Both the position numbers and the translations under genes were made by a program. A DNA stretch of 64,000 bases from CAZZEX01 sp964653285 (GTDB lineage Bacteria; Chloroflexota; Anaerolineae; B4-G1), in assembly GCA_964653285.1 (NCBI GenBank), contig CAZZEX010000009.1, positions 1 to 64,000 of the forward strand, written 5' to 3'. This document shows, one piece after another, positions 17,432 through 25,817 of this stretch (within the stretch, counting starts at the first letter, position 1; every line of letters begins with the position of its first letter). The notes beneath the pieces were generated by a model. The model was not told where the DNA came from. It ran no database searches and saw nothing but the letters and a program-made list of their open reading frames with translations.

Positions 17432-18694
17432 CTACGGCACCTGGATGAACAGAAACACCGGGTCCACCCGGTAGTTGACCATTGAGATCTCCACGTCCTC
17501 GTGGATCAGCGAGGCATAGCAGTATTGCGGGTTGCGGGCCTCCACCACATCCACGAAGCGGATGCCACCGGTGACGACCGCCCGCGCCCCCGCCGGCAGG
17601 TAGAGGTGCCCCTCGTCGTCTGTCACCAGGTCGTCCGGCCTACTACCCACTGCCCAGCGCCAGGGGTGATCTATCGGGCTGGTCTCGCAGTGGATGCCCA
17701 CCCGGAAGACGCCCGATTGGACATACTCGCCCAACGTCGCGTAATTCTGGTCGCTGTCGTACACGGTGCCCGGCGGCGGGCCGCTGGTGCGGATGGGCAC
17801 GACGCTGTCGTTATCAATCGTCAACGTGAAATAGAGTGTGCTACCTAACGGGACAGCCCCGGCCGACCACTCCACTTCACCGTTAAGGATGTACACTCGA
17901 GGCACCCCACCGTTCTCAATGGTCAGCGTATCGGTCGCCGCCGTCCACTGCCCCACCGCGTCCCGCGCTCGCATGGTCACAGTGTACGTGCCATCAGGTG
18001 GCGGGTCTGCTCCCAGATCCACCCCTGCGTCGTAGTCAAATTCGTGCCATCCTGCTTCGTTGAGCCGTGTGACCATCTCTTTCTCCGCCACGTGGTAGCG
18101 TACGCCGTCCCCTCCCAGCAGATAGACAGTCAGTTCCTCCACGTCCTTCTTGAGATCCACGTTGATCGTCACCCGGTCGTCGAGGCCGTCCCGGTTGGGA
18201 CTGAAGACCGGCGGATACACGCTGAAGCCGCGCAGTTCCGGCAGTGCAGTGTCGGCATCGGCGATGGTGAGCGCGCCGGTAGCCTTCTCGGTGACACCTT
18301 CCGCATCGGTCGCCTCCACCACCCAGATGTAGATGCCGCCCTGCAACACGCGCTTCTCCACCGTGAACCCCTCGAACTGCTCGCCGGGGAGCACATAGCC
18401 ATCCACCACGCCAGCGAAGTAGACCTGGTAAGGCTCCTCGACGGAGGGGGGGTGGTGGACATTGTCGCGGAAGTAGTAGCGGTTTCCAGCGCCGTCCTCG
18501 AAGCAGATCGAGACCTCCGCGCTGCGGGACAGGTTGTAGGTGATAGTCAGTACATCACTGTCGCCGTCCGCGTTGGGCGTGATGAGGTCCACGGAGAAGG
18601 AGACATCGCCGAGCAGCGGCTTCTCTCCACAAGCGGTCAACATCAACAACAGCCCCAGCATCGCTATTGCCAACAGGATGTGATAGATTCGCAA
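17432..18694 (-). CDS. Secreted lipoprotein with FlgD/Ig-like repeats
   Basis: The N-terminus has a hydrophobic segment ending LLLMLTACGEK, a lipobox with the lipidated Cys, so the protein is probably tethered outside the membrane. The remainder consists of beta-rich repeats of FlgD-Ig type: FSVDLITPNADGDSDVLTI near the start and FSVYPPVFSPNRDGLDDRV in the middle. This SPN-x-DG-x-x-D pattern is found in cell-surface Ig modules. No catalytic domain was recognised. The start is uncertain. A TTG at 18694 has GGGGGAGGA six bases upstream and gives a normal signal peptide (420 residues), while an ATG fourteen codons earlier lacks a good site. Confidence 0.72.
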   Translation of the reverse strand: MRIYHILLAIAMLGLLLMLTACGEKPLLGDVSFSVDLITPNADGDSDVLTITYNLSRSAEVSICFEDGAGNRYYFRDNVHHPPSVEEPYQVYFAGVVDGYVLPGEQFEGFTVEKRVLQGGIYIWVVEATDAEGVTEKATGALTIADADTALPELRGFSVYPPVFSPNRDGLDDRVTINVDLKKDVEELTVYLLGGDGVRYHVAEKEMVTRLNEAGWHEFDYDAGVDLGADPPPDGTYTVTMRARDAVGQWTAATDTLTIENGGVPRVYILNGEVEWSAGAVPLGSTLYFTLTIDNDSVVPIRTSGPPPGTVYDSDQNYATLGEYVQSGVFRVGIHCETSPIDHPWRWAVGSRPDDLVTDDEGHLYLPAGARAVVTGGIRFVDVVEARNPQYCYASLIHEDVEISMVNYRVDPVFLFIQVP

Positions 18695-18767
18695 GACAAT
18701 CCTCCCCCAATCAGAGTTCGGACGAAAGTATACCACACGTTAGTAGATTGGTAAATTGACAGATTGA

Positions 18768-18844
18768 ACCCCTCTCCCCTCCCCTCCCCGCCTCGGGGAG
18801 GGGAGACTCCCCCTTCCCTCGCAGGGAAGGGGGCCGGGGGGTTA
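18768..18844. repeat. G/C-rich dyad repeat upstream of folC
   Basis: Alternating C-rich and G-rich arms (CCCCTCCCCGCCTCGGGGAGG, then CCCCCTTCCCTCGCAGGGAA) form two adjacent hairpins. The composition resembles the in-frame G-rich insertions at 2170-2212 and 45995-46025. It lies between the divergent lipoprotein and folC genes and ends ten bases before the folC -35 box. Confidence 0.6.
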
Positions 18845-18853
18845 GGTACCGAC

Positions 18854-18882
18854 TTGCATTTCCCAAGAAAAGGGGGTACAAT
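18854..18882 (+). promoter_or_regulatory. Sigma70-type promoter of folC
   Basis: TTGCAT, 17 bases, TACAAT. Transcription would start around 18889, only about a dozen bases before the folC ATG at 18901. The leader is therefore very short, and no Shine-Dalgarno sequence is obvious in it. Confidence 0.7.
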
Positions 18883-18900
18883 CCATACCCGACCGGGATA

Positions 18901-20259
18901 ATGAACTACCCAGAGACTATCGCCTATCTTCACAGCCTCACAGACTACGAGTTAACGCGCATCGAGCGCTATACGCCCGAGACGCTCGATCTTTCGCGAG
19001 TCGAGCGACTGCTGGCGGCGGTTGGCAACCCGCACACCCGCTTCCCGTCGGTGCACGTCGCTGGCACCAGGGGCAAGGGATCCACAGTAGCGCTGTGCGA
19101 ATCTGGCTTGCGGGCCGCCGGTTACCGTACCGGCTTCTACATCTCTCCTCATCTCCACACCTTCCGTGAGCGCATCCAGGTGGATAGGCGGAAGATTGCG
19201 CGGGAAGAGGTCGTCGCGCTGGTGGAGGAGGTTCGCCCGCTGATCAAGCGTACGCCCGGCGTAACCACCTTCGAGGCCATCACCGCCATCGGCTTTCTGT
19301 ACTTCGCTCGTTCTAAAGTGGACGTGGCTATCGTCGAAGTGGGGCTGGGCGGCCGGCTCGATGCCACTAACGTTTTGACGCCCGAGGTGTCCGTCATTAC
19401 CTCACTCAGTCTCGAGCACACCTACCTGTTGGGTAACACGCTGGCCGAGATCGCTTATGAGAAAGCGGGCATCATCAAGCCCGGCGTCCCGGCCGTGAGC
19501 GCGCCGCAGCGGGCCGAAGCGATCAAAGTGCTCGAAACGGTTAGCCGGGAACGGGAAGCACCGCTTACGGAGATCGGCCGCGATTGGGAGTACGAGCCCG
19601 GCCCCGCAGACCTGGACGGCCAGATGTTCACTGCCCGGCGCGTTACCGACGGGGGCTCGGAACTGGACGGCGAATACTGGATCCCCCTGTTAGGCCGCCA
19701 TCAACTAGAGAACGGTACCAGCGCCATCGCCGCGCTGGATATCCTGCGCCAGCGGGGCTTCCGCATCCCCGTCGAGGCCGTGCACGAAGGACTGCGCAGC
19801 GTTCACTGGCCGGGGCGGATGGAAATCCTCAGCCGCGAGCCATTAGTCGTCGTGGACTGCGCGCATAATCCCTACTCGGCGCAGGTGCTGCGAAGGGCAT
19901 TGGAAGAGTGGTTCCCTGACCAACGCTGGGTGCTGATCTTCGGCGCTTCAACCGACAAGGACGTCGCCGGGGTGCTGAGATCCCTTCTACCGATCAGCGA
20001 TTACGTCATCGTCACCCGTTCTGATCATCCTCGGGCGGCAGCGCCGGTTGGGTTGGCCGACGTCGTCGCTTCAGTGGGAGGCGGGGCGGAGGTCAGTGTG
20101 AATATGAGGAAATCGCTCCAGCGTGGGTTGGCAGTGATGGGCCCGGACAGCGGCCTGCTGGTGACCGGCTCTGTCTTTCTCGTCGCTGACGCCCGCGAAG
20201 AGTGGGCACGCTACACCGATGCCCCGCTGCCGGACAACGACGGCGAAGAGGGAACCTGA
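18901..20259 (+). CDS. folC: Folylpolyglutamate synthase / dihydrofolate synthase
   Basis: This 452-residue Mur-ligase-fold protein adds glutamate to (dihydro)folates using ATP. It shows the P-loop VAGTRGKGSTVALCESGL, the folate/Mg region SPHLHTFRERIQVD, VGLGGRLDATNVL and, in the C-terminal domain, VVDCAHNPYSAQVL. Length and domain order are normal. The gene is transcribed from a promoter just upstream and is followed fifteen bases later by lon. Dihydrofolate-synthase activity cannot be separated from the polyglutamylating one by inspection. Confidence 0.94.
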   Translation: MNYPETIAYLHSLTDYELTRIERYTPETLDLSRVERLLAAVGNPHTRFPSVHVAGTRGKGSTVALCESGLRAAGYRTGFYISPHLHTFRERIQVDRRKIAREEVVALVEEVRPLIKRTPGVTTFEAITAIGFLYFARSKVDVAIVEVGLGGRLDATNVLTPEVSVITSLSLEHTYLLGNTLAEIAYEKAGIIKPGVPAVSAPQRAEAIKVLETVSREREAPLTEIGRDWEYEPGPADLDGQMFTARRVTDGGSELDGEYWIPLLGRHQLENGTSAIAALDILRQRGFRIPVEAVHEGLRSVHWPGRMEILSREPLVVVDCAHNPYSAQVLRRALEEWFPDQRWVLIFGASTDKDVAGVLRSLLPISDYVIVTRSDHPRAAAPVGLADVVASVGGGAEVSVNMRKSLQRGLAVMGPDSGLLVTGSVFLVADAREEWARYTDAPLPDNDGEEGT

Positions 20260-20273
20260 TACAAGAAGAGAAC

Positions 20274-22727
20274 ATGATGTGGGATAGAATGTCTCAGGAT
20301 TTGTGGTCACAAATGGGATGGCCCCGGGGAGTGCCATTTTCCCCGGATGAAATAGACTTCGGGGAAGACGTTCTGCACAAATCTCCAGGTGAAGTCATCG
20401 AAGCGCCGCTTCTGCCGCTGCGCGATATGGTGATGTTCCCCCGCATGGTCACTCCGCTCTTCGTCGGACGGGACCGTTCAATAGAAGCGATCGAGGTGGC
20501 GAACGAGCAAGGCGAGCAACTCATCACCGTCGCTCAGCGGGATGCAAACATAATAGAGCCGGGCACTGGGGATCTCTTCACCTTCGGCACTGAGGTGGAA
20601 ATCGGCCGCATGTTGCGCATGCCCGACGGCACCATCAGCATGCTGAGTCAGGGGCTCCAGCGGGTGCAGATCGTCGAATACATCCACCTGGAGCCCTACA
20701 TCCGCGTGCGTGCCCTGCCCATCCACGAAGCGATGGAGAAAACTCCGCTCACCGAGGCGCTGATGCGGGCAGTGCTGGCGCTTTTCGAGAAAGTTGTGCA
20801 GTTAAATCGCAACTTGCCCGAAGATGCCTACGTCTTCGCTATGAACATAGATGAACCAGGCTGGCTGGCCGACCTGATGGCCCAGGCGCTGGACCTGGAA
20901 GTGGCTGAACGGCAGGAGGTGCTAGAGGCTGTCGACATCGCTGCGCGGCTGCAGCGCGTAAGCGTTCTGCTGGCCAAGGAACTGGATGTGCTCGAATTGG
21001 AGGATCGCATCCACTTGCAGGTGCAGCAGGAATTGGACAAGGCCCAACGTGAATACTTCCTGCGTGAACAGATGAAGGTCATCCAAAGCGAGTTAGGCGA
21101 AACCGACGTTTATACCCAGGAAGTCAGCGCCCTGCGCGAAAGAGTCGCCCAGATGGAGCTGCCCGACGAGGCGCGCGCCCGGGCCAATAAGGAACTCGAC
21201 CGGCTGGCGTCTATGCCGCCGATGTCGCCAGAGACCGGCATGATCCGCACCTATCTCGACTGGCTGATCGAACTGCCGTGGTCGGAGACCACTGAGGACA
21301 ACCTGGACGTCAAACACGTGGAGGAAGTGTTGGAGTCGCGTCACCACGGGCTGCCCAAGGCCAAGGAGCGCATTCTGGAGTACATCGCGGTGCGGCGTCT
21401 GGCAGCCAGTAAGATGCGCAGCCCGATCCTCTGCTTCGTGGGCCCACCCGGCACCGGCAAAACCTCGCTGGGACAGTCCATCGCTGAGGCCCTGGGGCGC
21501 GAGTTCGTCCGCGTGAGCCTGGGTGGGACGCGGGACGAGGCAGAGATTCGGGGGCACCGCCGCACTTACATCGGTTCACTGCCTGGGCGCATCATCCAGA
21601 CCATGCGGCGGGCTGGCACGATCAACCCTCTCTTTATGCTCGACGAGGTGGACAAGTTGGGGCTGGATTTCCGGGGCGACCCATCTGCGGCTCTGTTGGA
21701 AGTGTTGGACCCGGAACAGAATCATGCCTTCTCCGATCACTACCTCGAGGTGCCTTACAATCTCTCGAAGGTGCTCTTCATCACCACGGCCAATATCCTC
21801 GATCCCATTCCGCCGGCCCTGCAAGACCGCATGGAGGTGATCGAGTTTCCCGGCTACATTGACGAGGAAAAACTGCAGATCGCGCGCCGCTTCCTGATCC
21901 CGCGTCAACTGGAAGAACATGGGTTGGAAGACATCCCCATCACCTTCACCGACGGTGCGCTGCGGTCCCTCATCCGCGAGTATACCTACGAGGCTGGCGT
22001 GCGCAATCTCGAGCGCGAGATCGCCAGCATCTGTCGCAAGATTGCCCGCCGCCTGGCCGAAGGGGACTCGCCTCCACATCGCATCGTGGCTCGAGCGCTC
22101 GCCCATTACCTCGGCCCGCCGCAGTTCATCCGCGGGCTGGCGGAAGAGCATGATGGAATCGGCGTCGCCACGGGGGTGGCGTGGACCGAGGCAGGGGGCG
22201 ACTTGATGCCCGTAGAGGTCGTGCTGATGCCCGGCAAAGGCAACCTGCTGCTGACCGGGCATTTAGGCGAGGTCTTGCAGGAATCGGCACAGGCGGCGTT
22301 GAGTTACGCCCGCTCCCGCAGCAAGGATTTCGGAATCAAGCCGGATGTCTTCGAAAAAACCGACATCCACATCCATCTGCCAGAGGGAGCGATCCCCAAG
22401 GATGGCCCATCAGCCGGCATTACGATTGCCACAGCGCTCATCTCCGCCTTTACCAGCCGCCCCGTGCGTCACGACGTAGGGATGACGGGAGAGATCACGC
22501 TGCGTGGCCGTGTGTTGCCCATCGGCGGCCTCAAGGAGAAGATGCTGACAGCGTACCGGGTTGGTCTCAAGACCATCATCATCCCGAAGCGCAACAAGAA
22601 AGATCTCATTGAGGTCCCGCAACGTGTAAAACGCGGCGTAAACATCATCCTGGCTGAGCAGATGGACGAGGTGCTCGCGGAAGCGCTGCTACCGCCCCCA
22701 TCCTCGCCGCGCCGACGCCGGTCTTAG
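20274..22727 (+). CDS. lon: ATP-dependent Lon protease
   Basis: This 817-residue protein is a complete Lon: N-terminal substrate-binding domain (LPLRDMVMFPRMVTPLFVGR), a long helical region, AAA+ module with Walker A GPPGTGKTS near residue 389 and FMLDEVDKL for Walker B, and the protease domain with the Ser in KDGPSAGITIATAL (about 710) and the Lys in GGLKEKMLTA (about 754). It degrades misfolded and regulatory proteins in the cytosol. The ATG at 20274 follows AAGAAGAG. Upstream in-frame codons fall inside folC and lack conservation. It is probably co-transcribed with folC. Confidence 0.96.
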   Translation: MMWDRMSQDLWSQMGWPRGVPFSPDEIDFGEDVLHKSPGEVIEAPLLPLRDMVMFPRMVTPLFVGRDRSIEAIEVANEQGEQLITVAQRDANIIEPGTGDLFTFGTEVEIGRMLRMPDGTISMLSQGLQRVQIVEYIHLEPYIRVRALPIHEAMEKTPLTEALMRAVLALFEKVVQLNRNLPEDAYVFAMNIDEPGWLADLMAQALDLEVAERQEVLEAVDIAARLQRVSVLLAKELDVLELEDRIHLQVQQELDKAQREYFLREQMKVIQSELGETDVYTQEVSALRERVAQMELPDEARARANKELDRLASMPPMSPETGMIRTYLDWLIELPWSETTEDNLDVKHVEEVLESRHHGLPKAKERILEYIAVRRLAASKMRSPILCFVGPPGTGKTSLGQSIAEALGREFVRVSLGGTRDEAEIRGHRRTYIGSLPGRIIQTMRRAGTINPLFMLDEVDKLGLDFRGDPSAALLEVLDPEQNHAFSDHYLEVPYNLSKVLFITTANILDPIPPALQDRMEVIEFPGYIDEEKLQIARRFLIPRQLEEHGLEDIPITFTDGALRSLIREYTYEAGVRNLEREIASICRKIARRLAEGDSPPHRIVARALAHYLGPPQFIRGLAEEHDGIGVATGVAWTEAGGDLMPVEVVLMPGKGNLLLTGHLGEVLQESAQAALSYARSRSKDFGIKPDVFEKTDIHIHLPEGAIPKDGPSAGITIATALISAFTSRPVRHDVGMTGEITLRGRVLPIGGLKEKMLTAYRVGLKTIIIPKRNKKDLIEVPQRVKRGVNIILAEQMDEVLAEALLPPPSSPRRRRS

Positions 22728-22763
22728 CACTGGCCGAGAATCTCCGCTGCTGGATTCTACCCC

Positions 22764-22864
22764 GCCCCGCCCGCCCGCGCAACTCGACGCGTGACTACGG
22801 CGAACCGACCGCCTCGACTTGCTACGGTTGGGGCGGTTTTGCGTTACTTGGCCTGCGGCGGTAG
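22764..22864 (+). repeat. About 100-bp repeated element, copy 1 (terminator-like, downstream of lon)
   Basis: This copy shares GCCCCGCCCGCCCGCG, a central arm GACCGC, then CTACGGTTGGGGCGGTTTTG and GCGT with the copy at 24472-24576. ACCGCCTC and GGGGCGGT can pair and are followed by TTTTG, which resembles an intrinsic terminator placed 37 bases or more after lon. Divergence between the copies is scattered, and the paired bases are kept. Confidence 0.65.
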
Positions 22865-22876
22865 CGGTGCGAGGTT

Positions 22877-22905
22877 TTGACTTCTGCGCAAAGTTGCAGT
22901 ATACT
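22877..22905 (+). promoter_or_regulatory. Strong sigma70-type promoter without a close downstream gene
   Basis: TTGACT, 17 bases, TATACT. The next coding region starts about 360 bases away, and a terminator stands in between at 23008-23040. This promoter therefore seems to drive a short transcript of its own. Confidence 0.8.
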
Positions 22906-22911
22906 ATGTGT

Positions 22912-23040
22912 GCCCGACCAACAAGAGCGCCCCACGGCTGGAGTGAGCCTGGGGCGGTGGCCAAGGCTGTAAGAGCGCCCTGGCGGTCAACGTTCAACCA
23001 TCGCAAGGCCCGCCCGCCGTTAAGGCGCGGCGGGCTTTAT
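22912..23040 (+). ncRNA. Candidate independent small RNA (about 130 nt)
   Basis: The segment runs from the predicted start of the promoter at 22877-22905 to an intrinsic terminator. It can form a hairpin with arms GCCCCAcGGCT and AGCCTGGGGC around GGAGTG (about 22929-22955), and carries a repeated AAGAGCGCCC box (22923 and 22971). No open reading frame with a ribosome binding site fits inside. It does not match SRP, tmRNA, RNase P or a riboswitch class that I can recognise, so it is either a lineage-specific small RNA or a diverged 6S-like RNA. Confidence 0.6.
23008..23040 (+). terminator. Intrinsic terminator of the candidate small RNA
   Basis: GCCCGCC-CGCC, loop GTTAA, GGCG-c-GGCGGGC, then TTTATT. 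The eleven-pair GC stem with a single bulge and the following T-rich tract are typical of rho-independent termination. Confidence 0.8.
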
Positions 23041-23123
23041 TGTATCGCTGGCAGGATTGGACCAATGCGAGTTTGGTCGCCTGGTGGGAGCGAGGCTCGC
23101 CAATCCGTCCTCATAGGCGTGTA

Positions 23124-23141
23124 ATGCGAAGTACTTCGCAT
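23124..23141. repeat. 18-bp perfect palindrome ATGCGAAGTACTTCGCAT
   Basis: This perfect dyad has no loop. Its 14-base core is identical to the palindrome at 2927-2940. It lies 120 bases before the gene at 23262. It could be a protein-binding site or the core of a dispersed repeat. Confidence 0.6.
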
Positions 23142-23261
23142 ATTCTCAAGTTAGCCGAAACCTGCCCGCCGGGGTTTGATGAAGGAAGGGAGGTGATACG
23201 TATTGGTGTATGATTGTTGCTCTGTTGCCCTGAAATTCTCGAGGAAAGGAGGTGAACTACG

Positions 23262-23576
23262 ATGGTTCTCTTTGTCATGAAGTGGGACATTCTCCCAGAT
23301 AAGGTGGAGGCCTACCTGGAGTGGACCAAGGGCGCAATCCCGCGCGTCCTAGCGATTCCGGGGGTGGTCGAGTTTCGAGCGTACCGGCCGGTCACTGGCG
23401 CGTCCCAGATAGTGGTCACCTATGAGTTCGCTGACCTGGCCACCTGGGCCGCCTTCTATGCCCACGAGGACGTGCAGAAGGTCTTGGATGAACTGCGTAC
23501 CCTCGCGACCAATGTGAGCCACGAAATTTGGGGTCCGTCACCGGTTGTTCCCGAGCCCATCCGTCCCGGTGAATAG
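23262..23576 (+). CDS. Small ferredoxin-like-fold protein (antibiotic-monooxygenase/NIPSNAP-like)
   Basis: This 104-residue protein starts VLFVMKWDILPDKVEAYLEW and continues IPGVVEFRAYRPVTGASQIVVTYEFADLATW. That alternation is the pattern of dimeric alpha-beta barrel (ABM/EthD/NIPSNAP-like) proteins. No catalytic residue can be assigned. A perfect AAAGGAGGTGA ribosome binding site lies eight bases upstream, so high expression is likely. It is followed, about 140 bases later, by an SRPBCC protein, another small ligand-binding fold. The role is unknown. Confidence 0.7.
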   Translation: MVLFVMKWDILPDKVEAYLEWTKGAIPRVLAIPGVVEFRAYRPVTGASQIVVTYEFADLATWAAFYAHEDVQKVLDELRTLATNVSHEIWGPSPVVPEPIRPGE

Positions 23577-23714
23577 ACTTGTAGGGAGTAACCGAGGAGC
23601 GCAGAGAGGCGAGTGGGAACATGGTTCCCAACAACTGCGTCCCCGTGCTTCGGGGCAGCGGGGGTGCGAGGGACGCCAATGGTCGCTGCCAGACAATTGT
23701 GGAGGAGGGAAACG

Positions 23715-24161
23715 ATGGCTCACGTGAAGAAAAGCATCTTAATCCACGCGCCGGTGGAGAAAGTATACACCCTGGCGCGGGACCCGCAGCGCTGGGCCAC
23801 CTGGTTCGTCGGGCTCAGCGAGCCAGAGAAGCTGACCGGCGAGGGTGAGGTCGGCACCGTCGCCGAGTTCAGCTATATGATGGCCGGCATGCGCTTCCCG
23901 GTCACCACCGAGGTGCTGGAGGATCACATCAGCCCGGAGGGGGCACAGTGGAAAGGAAAGATCGGCGGGCCGCTGGCCGGCGAGCAAACCTGGACCTATG
24001 CGCCCAGGAACGGCGATACCGAGGTGACAGTGGACATGGAGTACACCGTGCCCGGCAAGGCGCTGGGCAAGATCGCCAACCGGCTGATCGTCGAGCGCAT
24101 GCAAGAACGCTCCTTGGAGCAGACGCTGGAGAATCTGAAGCTGCTATGCGAGGCCGACTAG
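23715..24161 (+). CDS. SRPBCC (START/polyketide-cyclase-like) ligand-binding protein
   Basis: This 148-residue protein has the SRPBCC/Bet v 1-like pattern: HVKKSILIHAPVEKVYTLA, DPQRWATWFVGL, a central antiparallel sheet (TWTYAPRNGDTEVTVDMEY) and a long C-terminal helix (ERMQERSLEQTLENLKLL). Such proteins form a hydrophobic cavity used for lipid binding or for non-catalytic ring closure. The ATG at 23715 follows GGAGGAGGGAAACG. Earlier in-frame ATGs translate repeat-like DNA. No partner gene indicates the ligand. Confidence 0.82.
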   Translation: MAHVKKSILIHAPVEKVYTLARDPQRWATWFVGLSEPEKLTGEGEVGTVAEFSYMMAGMRFPVTTEVLEDHISPEGAQWKGKIGGPLAGEQTWTYAPRNGDTEVTVDMEYTVPGKALGKIANRLIVERMQERSLEQTLENLKLLCEAD

Positions 24162-24378
24162 ACGATTTCGGGGGGTCGGGCACCCATCCCGGCCCCCACT
24201 GCCGATGGTGCACAATGGCTACTATGCCGGTAGGCGCGCCACTGATGACACAATGGGGCGGGCGAGCTCGGCGCTGCGCGGCTCGCTTGTCCCTCGGATC
24301 GGCTAACGCGGGGTTGCCGGGTCGCTCCGCTCGCGACTTCGCCTAACTGCCGGGTTGCCGGGCGGCTGTAAACAGGAA

Positions 24379-24468
24379 ATGACTGACACCGAACTCACCG
24401 ACCGTATCACAGCCCAGGGCCGCACCCTTGTGCGGGCAATCGAGGCCCCGGGGCTGAGCGACAACTGA
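24379..24468 (+). CDS. Possible 29-residue small protein
   Basis: ATG at 24379, with ACAGGAA close upstream, opens MTDTELTDRITAQGRTLVRA and ends with TGA at 24466. The terminator-like repeat copy begins four bases later. The composition is protein-like (an amphipathic helix is possible), but there is no homologue I can name. The site could equally be a chance frame in an otherwise empty 430-base gap that holds nothing else recognisable apart from that repeat. Confidence 0.3.
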   Translation: MTDTELTDRITAQGRTLVRAIEAPGLSDN

Positions 24469-24471
24469 GCG

Positions 24472-24576
24472 GCCCCGCCCGCCCGCGTAAGCCGGCGCGT
24501 GAGTCGCGGCGAAACGACCGCTCCGACCTACTACGGTTGGGGCGGTTTTGCGTTGCCCAGCTTGCGGCGATGGTAG
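24472..24576 (+). repeat. About 100-bp repeated element, copy 2
   Basis: Same order of blocks as at 22764-22864: GCCCCGCCCGCCCGCG, GACCGCTCC, CTACGGTTGGGGCGGTTTTG, CGTTGCC and CTTGCGGCG. The pairing ACCGCTCC/GGGGCGGT is retained, with one compensating G-U, followed by TTTTGCG. It lies between convergent genes, the plus-strand small frame and the minus-strand M20 gene. Confidence 0.65.
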
Positions 24577-24594
24577 TGAGAAGTACGTGTTGCC

Positions 24595-25776
24595 TCAGAA
24601 TAAGTAGTGCGCCAGGGCATGCATGAGGATGGCCACCCCCAACGGCAACACGTCCTCGTCAAAATCGAAACGTGGATTGTGATGGGGCGCGTCCAACCCA
24701 CGCTCTGCATTGGCCGAGCCGAGGAAGAAGTAGCATCCCGGCACATCCTGCATAAAGAGAGCCGCGTCCTCGCTGCCCATCGTCCTCTCGCCGGAGGAGA
24801 CGTTCTCCGGCCCGACCACCGCCTCGGCCGCCGCACGCACGACCTCGGCGACTCCAGCATCGTTGACCACCGCTGGCGTCAAGGGGACGATTTCCAGTTC
24901 AGCCTCCGCGCCGCAGGCCACCGCCACGCCCTCGATCACCTCGCGCACCCGCCGCAACACTATCTCCCTCACCTGCGGGCTGTAGGTGCGGATGGTGCCG
25001 GTCATCTCAACTTGAGCGGGGATGACGTTAAAAGCATCCCCGCCGTGAACTGTGCCCGCCGTCACCACCGCCGTCTCCAGCGGGCTGACGTTGCGACTGA
25101 CAACGGTCTGTAGGGCAGTCACAATCTGTGCCGTGGCGACGATGGGGTCTACCGTCTGGTGGGGCAACGCACCATGCCCTCCCTTCCCCCGCACGGTGCA
25201 GGTCCATTTCTCGGCTGCTGCCATGATCGCGCCCGGCGAGACGTCTATCGTGCCCACCGGCTTCTCGTTCCAGACGTGGGTGGCCAGGAAGACGTCAGGG
25301 CAAGGATTCTCCAGCACGCCCTCCTTCACCATCGCCTCGGCCCCGTTGGCCCCCTCCTCGGCCGGTTGGAAGACCAGTTTGAGTGTGCCGGTCATCTCAT
25401 CTCGACGCTGCGCCACCAGCGTAGCGACGCCCAACCCCATCGCCATGTGACCGTCGTGTCCACAGGCGTGCATCACTCCCGGATTCTGCGACACGTACTC
25501 GGTTTCGTTCTCCTCGGTGATGGGCAGCGCATCCATATCGAAACGCAGCATCACCACCGGGCCCGGCTGCTGTCCCTCCAGTAGTGCAACAACGCCAGTG
25601 GTTGCAATGCCTGTCTGCACCTGGTAGCCCAATTCGTGCAACCGGTCGGCGATTAGCCCAGCCGAGCGGTGTTCCTGAAAAGCCAGTTCCGGATGCATGT
25701 GAAAGTCGCGTCGCCAGGCAACCAGTTGCTCGCGTAGTGCTTCCGCCTCGGCCCTGAAATCTACTTGGTTTAACAT
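24595..25776 (-). CDS. M20 family amidohydrolase (hippurate/N-acyl-amino-acid hydrolase-like)
   Basis: This 393-residue protein has the M20D pattern: WRRDFHMHPELAFQE, MLRFDMDALPI, GVMHACGHDGHMAMGLG (metal-binding Asp/His and CGHDGH), LVFQPAEEGANGAEAM (catalytic Glu-Glu) and the late His in LDAPHHNPRFDFDED. It removes acyl groups from amino acids or related amides with a di-metal centre. The ATG at 25776 follows GAAGAGGAG and is preferred to one seven codons upstream. It follows a 45-codon gene downstream of ricT on the same strand. Confidence 0.92.
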   Translation of the reverse strand: MLNQVDFRAEAEALREQLVAWRRDFHMHPELAFQEHRSAGLIADRLHELGYQVQTGIATTGVVALLEGQQPGPVVMLRFDMDALPITEENETEYVSQNPGVMHACGHDGHMAMGLGVATLVAQRRDEMTGTLKLVFQPAEEGANGAEAMVKEGVLENPCPDVFLATHVWNEKPVGTIDVSPGAIMAAAEKWTCTVRGKGGHGALPHQTVDPIVATAQIVTALQTVVSRNVSPLETAVVTAGTVHGGDAFNVIPAQVEMTGTIRTYSPQVREIVLRRVREVIEGVAVACGAEAELEIVPLTPAVVNDAGVAEVVRAAAEAVVGPENVSSGERTMGSEDAALFMQDVPGCYFFLGSANAERGLDAPHHNPRFDFDEDVLPLGVAILMHALAHYLF

Positions 25777-25817
25777 TATCTCCTCTTCTCTGTCCACCGG
25801 AATGCTGATGGGAACCT

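Noticed and set aside
22912..23040. SRP RNA, tmRNA or tRNA in the post-lon gap
   Set aside because: The conserved GGAAGGAAGCAGCC core of SRP RNA, a tag-peptide frame, and a T-arm with acceptor stem are all missing.
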